Source of the DNA: Nematopogon swammerdamellus
Taxonomy: Eukaryota > Arthropoda > Insecta > Lepidoptera > Adelidae
Assembly: GCA_946902875.1 (NCBI GenBank)
Contig: OX336339.1
Location: 986,397 to 1,050,396 of the forward strand
DNA: 64,000 nucleotides
Reading direction: 5' to 3'
Shown here one piece after another: positions 28,536 through 40,500 of this stretch (position 1 is the stretch's first letter; every line of letters starts with the position of its first letter). The position numbers and the translations under genes are program-made. The notes below the pieces were generated by a model. That model was given only the letters and a program-made list of their open reading frames with translations. It was not told the origin of the DNA and ran no database searches.

Positions 28536-31500
28536 GTATACAATTATTTTAGAGGCTGAGTACCGAGTTGGAGAATATAGTATTTCCAGGACTAATAGAT
28601 AAATTGTTTGTTTTCAGGACTGTATCCAGACCGTGCGAATAAAATAGACGATATATACCTGCGATATTATAATGGGTAAGTTGTTATTGAGATCTCTTAC
28701 ATATATCTATCTAAGACCTAAGTAATTGTCTATAAGCGGCGGGTGGCCGAGTGGTTTGGGCATCGGCTTCTCATGCGGGAGGTCCGAGGTTCGAATCCGG
28801 TGGGCGTGAACCAATGAGTTTTTTCTGACGAAAAAATTTACGTGCATACCTACACCCGCTGCTTCACCGTTCGGAACCGGTGTAAAACTGTAGGTCCCTT
28901 CCCTTGCCCCTTACTAGGTGGTAGGCTCAAATTGTAGCCGACTGGGTTGGTACCACCGTACTGGATGTAAGATGGCCGCAAGCAACCTCGGTTGTGTTCT
29001 CCTCTAGTCCAGTATAGCCAGCAATCCAGGGAAGTCTCCGGTATGGCACCTACCTTCTCGGAGGTGATATTGGCTGGTTAGAGCATGTGCTTTGGCCCCT
29101 CCGACTCAGCCACCCATACCGGATTACATAAAAAAAATAAATAATAATAATAATTGCCGTGCTACAGGGTGACAGGCTCGCCACCTCTCACATTGGCGCG
29201 GTTCTTCCACCGAGTCATACAGCGGGTGGGTATTCGTGCGTGGCTTAGCAATAGACATCCGTACGGATACGGAACTCTAAACACTAAATATAAATAAAAA
29301 AAATATAAATAACGCCGTAACGTCTAAACGTAAAAATTCACAGATTTCGTGCCTCACACGACTATCGAGCACATTGGAAATGAATCTCTGATTCATTTCC
29401 AATGATGAATCTGATTTCAAACAGGTTAGGCTACAGGGCAAACCCTTAACCCGATCGTCATTGTTTTAGGCTCAAATTGTAGCTGACTACATTGTCCAGA
29501 GGATTTTTCCACAATTTTTTTATATCATTCTTCGTTTCCAAAATATCGAGCGCCAAAATCAAAAATCCGGATTTTTTTTTTTTTTTTTCACTATTTCGGT
29601 CATAACTTTTTTCGTTTTTGAGTTTCTCGAATAATTCTTTTTGCACCTTATACAGGCTGTAAAAACGGCGAGTACATTAAATTTAGGAAATGATTATTAG
29701 GATCAAGAGTAACAAAAAAGTCAAATAACTTTTTTCTGAATTCCCTTTAAATAAAAAGTTACAGTTTTCATACAAACTAATTGATTATTTTAGTGTAATA
29801 ATGATCTAATGACAACAGGGCGGCGCGGAGGGGGGAAGAGCGGGTGAGACGTGAGCGCCTCGGACGGAGGTGTTGGCGGGGAGAGGCGGGGGTTACCTTT
29901 GTGAGTGGAGGACTGGAGGTCGGCAGGCGGAGGGTGCGGAGCGGCAACAACGCGTTAAATTACACTAGACGAAAACATACATTTCAAAAATTCATATCTC
30001 GAAAACTAGACACTTTAGAGAAAAACTTTATTTGCTTTTTTGTCTAGGAAAAACATGAGGATTGCGCTGGCGAAATTAATGTACTCGCCGTTTTAACACC
30101 CTGTATACAGCTCTCATGAATACGCGTCTTTTTACCCGACTATTTTGAATATCATATCTTCACAACTCTCCGAGATATAAGGGGATCGCACTTTTTCGTG
30201 AAATCGGAGCCTACACTGCAGCGAACGAAAAGACATTTCCAATGTCAAAAGTCTTGCCAGTCCGCAGGCTGCAGGACCAGAAAGATTAAAATCGCTGACA
30301 CTTTTCGTCACAAACTGGTAGAACGCGTTCTGTGGAAATACACCTCGGCCGGATTTCTCTGGGAAACCAGATATTGCGGGCTTCGTGTCTCAGTACGTGA
30401 CGTGCGTACTTTAGAGTCGAGGCAAAATTATAATTCAGATTACATAAAAGAAACTTTGTTGAATTGTTGTTTCGAAAACAATATTCTTATGTTCTTGCGT
30501 ATTCGTGCCGATATGATGAATCTCAGAGTTGAACGTGCAAAGAAAATAATAAAAACATGTTTTATTTTTAATTCCCCCTTACATTCAATCCTTCTATAGT
30601 GAAAAACAACTGGCTATATATCTATGCAAACTATTATAGTGGTGTTACCTACTTAAATAATACCCTGATAACATTGCGAGGTTTCTCTTGTAGAAAACGA
30701 GTCTTCAAAATCGCACTTTTAGTCATATTCTAGCAAAATGTACCAGAGTAGTCCCAAAGTACCCGACCTAACGTATTGATGGCGGTTGCTGTTTGAAAAA
30801 ACTAACTGCGTTCGAACGATTTAAATTTGAAAAAAGAACGCGCTACTTTCTTTTATTTTTGTTTGTCAGCCATAAATTAGTGCCAGGGTTTTTCAAAAGG
30901 GCCCTGAAAACGGCTTATCCGCAACGCAGATTTTCGTCAATAATTAGAACCTGGTTAGAATAACGGCATAGATCCATCCATTCAATTCAATCATTCTCTC
31001 CAACAACAGTCGATATTTCATTATGTCAACAGGACTACCTTCAGTGAATACGTGGACGTGCGGCTCGACAGCGCACCGGAGCTCCTACGCGCTCGCGGCT
31101 TCGACGGCTCGCGGCCCACTGTGCTCTACATCCACGGCTTCATCGAGACGCCGCTGCAGGAGAGTGTGCAGGTAACTAGCGTCCACAGCAGCACACTCGG
31201 CGAGTACGTGGACGTGCGCGGAGCTAATCCGCGCTCACGGCTTCGACGGCTCGCGGCCCACTGTGCTCTACATCCACGGCTTCATCGAGACGCCGCTGCA
31301 GGAGAGTGTGCAGGTAATTAGCGTCCACAGCAGCACACTCGGCGAGTACGTGGACGTGCGCGGAGCTAATCCGCGCTCACGGCTTCGACGGCTCGCGGCC
31401 CACCGTGCCCTACATCCACGGCTTCATCGAGACGCCGCTGCAGGAGAGTGTGCAGGTAACTAGCGTCCACAGCAGCACACTCGGCGAGTACGTGGACGTG

Positions 31501-34500
31501 CGCAGAGCTAATCCGCGCTCACGGCTTCGACGGCTCGCGGCCCACCGTGCCCTACATCCACGGCTTCATCGAGACGCCGCGGCAGGAGAGTGTGCAGGTA
31601 ACTAGCGTCCACAGCAGCACACTCGGCGAGTACGTGGACGTGCGCAGAGATCCGCGCTGGCGGCTTCGATGGCTCGCGGCTTACCTTGCTCTACATCCAC
31701 GGCTTCATCGAGACGCCGCTGCAGGAGAGTGTGCAGGTAACTAGCGTCCACAGCAGCACACTCGGCGAGTACGTGGACGTGCGCAGAGATCCGCGCTGGC
31801 GGCTTCGATGGCTCGCGGCTTACCTTGCTCTACATCGACGGCTTCATCGAGACGCCGCTGCAGGAGAGTGTGCAGGTAACTAGCGTCCACAGCAGCACAC
31901 TCGGCGAGTACGTGGACGTGCGCAGAGATCCGCGCTGGCGGCTTCGATGGCTCGCGGCTTACCTTGCTCTACATCCACGGCTTCATCGAGACGCCGCTGC
32001 AGGAGAGTGTGCAGGTAACTAGCGTCCACAGCAGCACACTCGGCGAGTACGTAGACGTGCGCAGAGATCCGCGCTCGCGGCTTCGACGGCTCGCGGCCCA
32101 CCGTGCTCTACATCCACGGCTTCATCGAGACGCCGCTGCAGGAGAGTGTGCAGGTAACTAGCGTCCACAGCAGCACACTCGGCGAGTACGTGGACGTGCG
32201 CAGAGCTAATCCGCGCTCACGGCTTCGACGGCTCGCGGCCCACCGTGCCCTACATCCACGGCTTCATCGAGACGCCGCTGCAGGAGAGTGTGCAGGTAAC
32301 TAGCGTCCACAGCAGCACACTCGGCGAGTACGTGGACGTGCGCAGAGATCCGCGCTGGCGGCTTCGATGGCTCGCGGCTTACCTTGCTCTACATCCACGG
32401 CTTCATCGAGACGCCGCTGCAGGAGAGTGTGCAGGTAACTAGCGTCCACAGCAGCACACTCGGCGAGTACGTAGACGTGCGCAGAGATCCGCGCTCGCGG
32501 CTTCGACGGCTCGCGGCCCACCGTGCTCTACATCCACGGCTTCATCGAGACGCCGCTGCAGGAGAGTGTGCAGGTAACTAGCGTCCACAGCAGCACACTC
32601 GGCGAGTACGTAGACGTGCGCAGAGATCCGCGCTCGCGGCTTCGACGGCTCGCGGCCCACCGTGCCCTACATCCACGGCTTCATCGAGACGCCGCTGCAG
32701 GAGAGTGTGCAGGTAACTAGCGTCCACAGCAGCACACTCGGCGAGTACGTGGACGTGCGCAGAGATCCGCGCTCGCGGCTTCGACGGCTCGCGGTTTACC
32801 TTGCTCTACATCCACGGCTTCATCGAGACGCCGCTGCAGGAGAGTGTGCAGGTAACTAGGGTCCACAGCAGCACACTCGGCGAGTACGTAGACGTGCACA
32901 GAGATCCGCGCTCGCGGCTTCGACGGCTCGCGGCCCACCGTGCTCTACATCCACGGCTTCATCGAGACGCCGCTGCAGGAGAGTGTGCAGGTAACTAGCG
33001 TCCACAGCAGCACACTCGGCGAGTACGTAGACGTGCGCAGAGATCCGCGCTCGCGGCTTCGACGGCTCGCGGCCCACCGTGCTCTACATCCACGGCTTCA
33101 TCGAGACGCCGCTGTAGGAGAGTGTGCAGGTAACTAGCGTCCACAGCAGCACACTCGGCGAGTACGTAGACGTACGCAGAGATCCGCGCTCGCGGCTTCG
33201 ACGGCTCGCGGCCCACCGTGCTCTACATCCACGGCTTCATCGAGACGCCGCTGCAGGAGAGTGTGCAGGTAACTAGCGTTCACAGCAGCACACTCGGCGA
33301 GTACGTGGACGTGCGCAGAGATCCGCGCTCACGGCTTCGACGGCTCTCGGGTTACCTTGCTCTACATCCACGGCTTCATCGAGACGCCGCTGCAGGAGAG
33401 TGTGCAGGTAACTAGCGTCCACAGCAGCACACTCAGCGAGTACGTGGACGTGCGCAGAGATCCGCGCTGGCGGCTTCGATGGCTCGCGGCTTACCTTGCT
33501 CTACATCCACTGCTTCATCGAGACGCCGCTGCAGGAGAGTGTGCAGGTAACTAGCGTCCACAGCAGCACACTCGGCGAGTACGTAGACGTGCGCAGAGAT
33601 CCGCGCTCACGGCTTCGACGGCTCGCGGTTTACCTTGCTCTACATCCACGGCTTCATCGAGACGCCGCTGCAGGAGAGTGTGCAGGTAACTAGCGTCCAC
33701 AGCAGCACACTCAGCGAGTACGTGGACGTGCGCAGAGATCCGCGCTGGCGGCTTCGATGGCTCGCGGCTTACCTTGCTCTACATCCACTGCTTCATCGAG
33801 ACGCCGCTGCAGGAGAGTGTGCAGGTAACTAGCGTCCACAGCAGCACACTCGGCGAGTACGTAGACGTGCGCAGAGATCCGCGCTCACGGCTTCGACGGC
33901 TCGCGGTTTACCTTGCTCTACATCCACGGCTTCATCGAGACGCCGCTGCAGGAGAGTGTGCAGGTAACTAGCGTCCACAGCAGCACACTCAGCGAGTACG
34001 TGGACGTGCGCAGAGATCCGCGCTGGCGGCTTCGACGGCTCGCGTCTTACCTTGCTCTACATCCACTGCTTCATCGAGGCACCGCTGCAGGAGAGTGTGC
34101 AGGTAACTAGCGTCCACAGCAGCACACTCGGCGAGTACGTGGACGTGCACAGAGATCCGCGCTCACGGCTTCGACGGCTCGCGGTTTACCTTTCTCTACA
34201 TCCACGGCTTCATCGAGACGCCGCTGCAGGAGAGTGTGCAGGTAACTAGCGTCCACAGCAGCACACTCAGCGAGTACGTGGACGTGCGCAGAGATCCGCG
34301 CTCGCGGCTTCGACGGCTCGCGGCCCACCGTGCTCTACATCCACGGCTTCATCGAGACGCCGCTGCAGGAGAGTGTGCAGGTAATTAGCGTTCACAGCAG
34401 CACACTCGGCGAGTGCGTGGACGTGCGCAGAGATCCGCGCTCACGGCTTCGACGGCTCGCGGGTTACCTTGCTCTACATCCACGGCTTCATCGAGACGCC

Positions 34501-37500
34501 GCTGCAGCAGAGTGTGCAGGTAACTAGCGTCCACAGCAGCACACTCAGCGAGTACGTGGACGTGCGCAGAGATCCGCGCTGGCGGATTCGACGGCTCGCG
34601 GCTTACCTTGCTCTACATCCACTGCTTCATCGAGACGCCGCTGCAGGAGAGTGTGCAGGTAACTAGCGTCCACAGCAGCACACTCGGCGAGTACGTGGAC
34701 GTGCGCAGAGATCCGCGCTCACGGCTTCGACGGCTCGCGGTTTACCTTGCTCTACATCCACGGCTTCATCGAGACGCCGCTGCAGGAGAGAGTGCAGGTA
34801 ACTAGCGTCCACAGCAGCACACTCAGCGAGTACGTGGACGTGCGCAGAGATCCGCGCTGGCGGCTTCGACGGCTCGCGGCTTACCTTGCTTTACATCCAC
34901 GGCTTCATCGAGACGCCGCTGCAGGAGAGTGTGCAGGTAACTAGCGTCCACAGCAGCACACTCAGCGAGTACGTGGACGTGCGCAGAGATCCGCGCTCAC
35001 GGCTTCGACGGCTCGCGGTTTACCTTGCTCTACATCCACGGCTTCATCGAGACGCCGCTGCAGGAGAGTGTGCAGGTAACTAGCGTCCACAGCAGCACAC
35101 TCGGCGAGTACGTGGACGTGCGCAGAGATCCGCGCTCACGGCATCGACGCCTCGCGGCTTACCTTGCTCTACATCCACGGCTTCATCGAGACGCCGCTGC
35201 AGGAGAGTGTGCAGGTAACTAGCGTCCACAGCAGCACACTCAGCGAGTACGTGGACGTGCGCAGAGATCCGCGCTGGCGGCTTCGACGGCTCGCGTCTTA
35301 CCTTGCTCTACATCCACTGCTTCATCGAGGCACCGCTGCAGGAGAGTGTGCAGGTAACTAGCGTCCACAGCAGCACACTCGGCGAGTACGTGGACGTGCA
35401 CAGAGATCCGCGCTCACGGCTTCGACGGCTCGCGGTTTACCTTGCTCTACATCCACGGCTTCATCGAGACGCCGCTGCAGGAGAGTGTGCAGGTAACTAG
35501 CGTCCACAGCAGCACACTCGGCGAGTACGTAGACGTGCGCAGAGATCCGCGCTCACGGCTTCGACGGCTCGCGGTTTACCTTGCTCTACATCCACGGCTT
35601 CATCGAGACGCCGCTGCAGGAGAGTGTGCAGGTAACTAGCGTCCACAGCAGCACACTCAGCGAGTACGTGGACGTGCGCAGAGATCCGCGCTCGCGGCTT
35701 CGACGGCTCGCGGCCCACCGTGCTCTACATCCACGGCTTCATCGAGACGCCGCTGCAGGAGAGTGTGCAGGTAATTAGCGTTCACAGCAGCACACTCGGC
35801 GAGTGCGTGGACGTGCGCAGAGATCCGCGCTCACGGCTTCGACGGCTCGCGGGTTACCTTGCTCTACATCCACGGCTTCATCGAGACGCCGCTGCAGCAG
35901 AGTGTGCAGGTAACTAGCGTCCACAGCAGCACACTCAGCGAGTACGTGGACGTGCGCAGAGATCCGCGCTGGCGGATTCGACGGCTCGCGGCCCACCGTG
36001 CTCTACATCCACTGCTTCATCGAGACGCCGCTGCAGGAGAGTGTGCAGGTAACTAGCGTCCACAGCAGCACACTCGGCGAGTACGTGGACGTGCGCAGAG
36101 ATCCGCGCTCACGGCTTCGACGGCTCGCGGTTTACCTTGCTCTACATCCACGGCTTCATCGAGACGCCGCTGCAGGAGAGAGTGCAGGTAACTAGCGTCC
36201 ACAGCAGCACACTCAGCGAGTACGTGGACGTGCGCAGAGATCCGCGCTGGCGGCTTCGACGGCTCGCGGCTTACCTTGCTTTACATCCACGGCTTCATCG
36301 AGACGCCGCTGCAGGAGAGTGTGCAGGTAACTAGCGTCCACAGCAGCACACTCAGCGAGTACGTGGACGTGCGCAGAGATCCGCGCTCACGGCTTCGACG
36401 GCTCGCGGTTTACCTTGCTCTACATCCACGGCTTCATCGAGACGCCGCTGCAGGAGAGTGTGCAGGTAACTAGCGTCCACAGCAGCACACTCGGCGAGTA
36501 CGTGGACGTGCGCAGAGATCCGCGCTCACGGCATCGACGCCTCGCGGCTTACCTTGCTCTACATCCACGGCTTCATCGAGACGCCGCTGCAGGAGAGTGT
36601 GCAGGTAACTAGCGTCCACAGCAGCACACTCAGCGAGTACGTGGACGTGCGCAGAGATCCGCGCTCACGGCTTCGACGGCTCGCGGCTTACCTTGCTCTA
36701 CATCCACGGCTTCATCGAGACGCCGCTGCAGGAGAGTGTGCAGGTAACTAGCGTCCACAGCAGCACACTCAGCGAGTACGTGGACGTGCGCAGAAATCCG
36801 CGCTCACGGCTTCGACGGCTCGCGGTTTACCTTGCTCTACATCCACGGCTTCATCGAGACGCCGCTGCAGGAGAGTGTGCAGGTAACTAGCGTCCACAGC
36901 AGCACACTCGGCGAGTACGTGGACGTGCGCAGAGATCCGCGCTCACGGCTTCGACGGCTCGCGGTTTACCTTGCTCTACATCCACGGCTTCATCGAGACG
37001 CCGCTGCAGGAGAGTGTGCAGGTAACTAGCGTCCACAGCAGCACACTCAGCGAGTACGTGGACGTGCGCAGAGATCCGCGCTCACGGCTTCGACGGCTCG
37101 CGGTTTACCTTGCTCTACATCCACGGCTTCATCGAGACGCCGCTGCAGGAGAGTGTGCAGGTAACTAGCGTCCACAGCAGCACACTCGGCGAGTACGTGG
37201 ACGTGCGCAGAGATCCGCGCTCACGGGATCGACGCCTCGCGGCTTACCTTGCTCTACATCCACGGCTTCATCGAGACGCCGCTGCAGGAGAGTGTGCAGG
37301 TAACTAGCGTCCACAGCAGCACACTCAGCGAGTACGTGGACGTGCGCAGAGATCCGCGCTCACGGCTTCGACGGCTCGCGGCTTACCTTGCTCTACATCC
37401 ACGGCTTCATCGAGACGCCGCTGCAGGAGAGTGTGCAGGTAACTAGCGTCCACAGCAGCACACTCAGCGAGTACGTGGACGTGCGCAGAGATCCGCGCTC

Positions 37501-40500
37501 ACGGCTTCGACGGCTCGCGGTTTACCTTGCTCTACATCCACGGCTTCATCGAGACGCCGCTGCAGGAGAGTGTGCAGGTAACTAGCGTCCACAGCAGCAC
37601 ACTCGGCGAGTACGTGGACGTGCGCAGAGATCCGCGCTCACGGCTTCGACGGCTCGCGGCTTACCTTGCTCTACATCCACGGCTTCATCGAGACGCCGCT
37701 GCAGGAGAGTGTGCAGGTAACTAGCGTCCACAGCAGCACACTCAGCGAGTACGTGGACGTGCGCAGAGATCCGCGCTCACGGCATCGACGCCTCGCGGCT
37801 TACCTTGCTCTACATCCACGGCTTCATCGAGACGCCGCTGCAGGAGAGTGTGCAGGTAACTAGCGTCCACAGCAGCACACTCAACGAGTACGTGGACGTG
37901 CGCAGAGGTCCGCGCTCACGGCTTCGACGGCTCGCGGCTTACCTTGCTCTACATCCATGGCTTCATCGAGACGCCGCTGCAGGAGAGTGTGCAGGTAACT
38001 AGCGTCCACAGCAGCACACTCAGCGAGTACGTGGACGTGCGCAGAGATCCGCGCTCACGGCTTCGACGGCTCGCGGCTTACCTTGCTCTACATCCACGGC
38101 TTCATCGAGACGCTGCTGCAGGAGAGTGTGCAGGTAACTAGCGTCCACAGCAGCACACTCAGCGAGTACGTGGACGTGCGCAGAGATCCGCGCTCACGGC
38201 TTCGACGGCTCGCGGTTTACCTTGCTCTACATCCACGGCTTCATCGAGACGCCGCTGCAGGAGAGTGTGCAGGTAACTAGCGTCCACAGCAGCACACTCG
38301 GCGAGTACGAGGACGTGCGCAGAGATCCGCGCTCACGGCTTCGACGGCTCGCGGCCCACCGTACTCTACATCCACGGCTTCATCGAGACGCCGCTGCAGG
38401 AGAGTGTGCAGGTAACTAGCGTCCACAGCAGCACACTCAGCGAGTACGTGGACGTGCGCAGAGATCCGCGCTCACGGCTTCGACGGCTCGCGGCCCACCG
38501 TGCTCTACATCCACGGCTTCATCGAGACGCCGCTGCAGGAGAGTGTGCAGGTAACTAGCGTCCACAGCAGCACACTCAGCGAGTACGTGGACGTGCGCAG
38601 AGATCCGCGCTCACGGCTTCGACGGCTCGCGGCTTACCTTGCTCTACATCCACGGCTTCATCGAGACGCCGCTGCAGGAGAGTGTGCAGGTAACTAGCGT
38701 CCACAGCAGCACACTCGGCGAGTACGTGGACGTGCGCAGAGATCCGCGCTGGCGGCTTCGACGGCTCGCGGCTTACCTTGCTCTACATCCACGGCTTCAT
38801 CGAGACGCCGCTGCAGGAGAGTGTGCAGGTAACTAGCGTCCACAGCAGCACACTCAGCGAGTACGTGGACGTGCGCAGAGATCCGCGCTCACGGCATCGA
38901 CGCCTCGCGGCTTACCTTGCTCTACATCCACGGCTTCATCGAGACGCCGCTGCAGGAGAGTGTGCAGGTAACTAGCGTCCACAGCAGCACACTCAGCGAG
39001 TACGTGGACGTGCGCAGAGATCCGCGCTCACGGCTTCGACGGCTCGCGGCGTACCTTGCTCTACATCCATGGCTTCATCGAGACGCCGCTGCAGGAGAGT
39101 GTGCAGGTAACTAGCGTCCACAGCAGCACACTCAGCGAGTACGTGGACGTGCGCAGAGATCCGCGCTCACGGCTTCGACGGCTCGCGGCTTACCTTGCTC
39201 TACATCCACGGCTTCATCGAGACGCCGCTGCAGGAGAGTGTGCAGGTAACTAGCGTCCACAGCAGCACACTCAGCGAGTACGTGGACGTGCGCAGAGATC
39301 CGCGCTCACGGCTTCGACGGCTCGCGGTTTACCTTGCTCTACATCCACGGCTTCATCGAGACGCCGCTGCAGGAGAGTGTGCAGGTAACTAGCGTCCACA
39401 GCAGCACACTCGGCGAGTACGTGGACGTGCGCAGAGATCCGCGCTCACGGCTTCGACGGCTCGCGGCCCACCGTACTCTACATCCACGGCTTCATCGAGA
39501 CGCCGCTGCAGGAGAGTGTGCAGGTAACTAGCGTCCACAGCAGCACACTCAGCGAGTACGTGGACGTGCGCAGAGATCCGCGCTCACGGCTTCGACGGCT
39601 CGCGGCCCACCGTGCTCTACATCCACGGCTTCATCGAGACGCCGCTGCAGGAGAGTGTGCAGGTAACTAGCGTCCACAGCAGCACACTCAGCGAGTACGT
39701 GGACGTGCGCAGAGATCCGCGCTCACGGCTTCGACGGCTCGCGGCTTACCTTGCTCTACATCCACGGCTTCATCGAGACGCCGCTGCAGGAGAGTGTGCA
39801 GGTAACTAGCGTCCACAGCAGCACACTCGGCGAGTACGTGGACGTGCGCAGAGATCCGCGCTCACGGCTTCGACGGCTCGCGGCTTACCTTGCTCTACAT
39901 CCACGGCTTCATCGAGACGCCGCTGCAGGAGAGTGTGCAGGTAACTAGCGTTCACAGCAGCACACTCGGCGAGTACGTGGACGTGCGCAGAGATCCGCGC
40001 TCGCGGCTTCGACGGCTCGCAGCTTACCTTGCTCTACATCCACTGCTTCATCGAGACGCCGCTGCAGGAGAGTGTGCAGGTAACTAGCGTCCACAGCAGC
40101 ACACTCAGCGAGTACGTGGACGTGCGCAGAGATCCGCGCTCGCGGCTTCGACGGCTCGCGGCTTACCTTGCTCTACATCCACGGCTTCATCGAGACGCCG
40201 CTGCAGGAGAGTGTGCAGGTAACTATTATCCACAGCAGCACACTCGGCGAGTACGTGGACGTGCGCAGAGATCCGCGCTCGCGGCTTCGACGGCTCGCGG
40301 CTTACCTTGCTCTACATCCACTGCTTCATCGAGACGCCGCTGCAGGAGAGTGTGCAGGTAACTAGCGTCCACAGCAGCACACTCGGCGAGTACGTGGACG
40401 TGCGCAGAGATCCGCGCTCGCGGCTTCGACGGCTCGCGGCTTACCTTGCTCTACATCCACTGCTTCATCGAGACGTCGCTGCAGGAGAGTGTGCAGGTAA

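Noticed and set aside
30198..30599. 133-codon frame in lipase intron 2
   Set aside because: It lies inside the intron between exons 2 and 3, has no recognised motif, and follows a transposon edge. It could be old transposon coding sequence, but I cannot support it.
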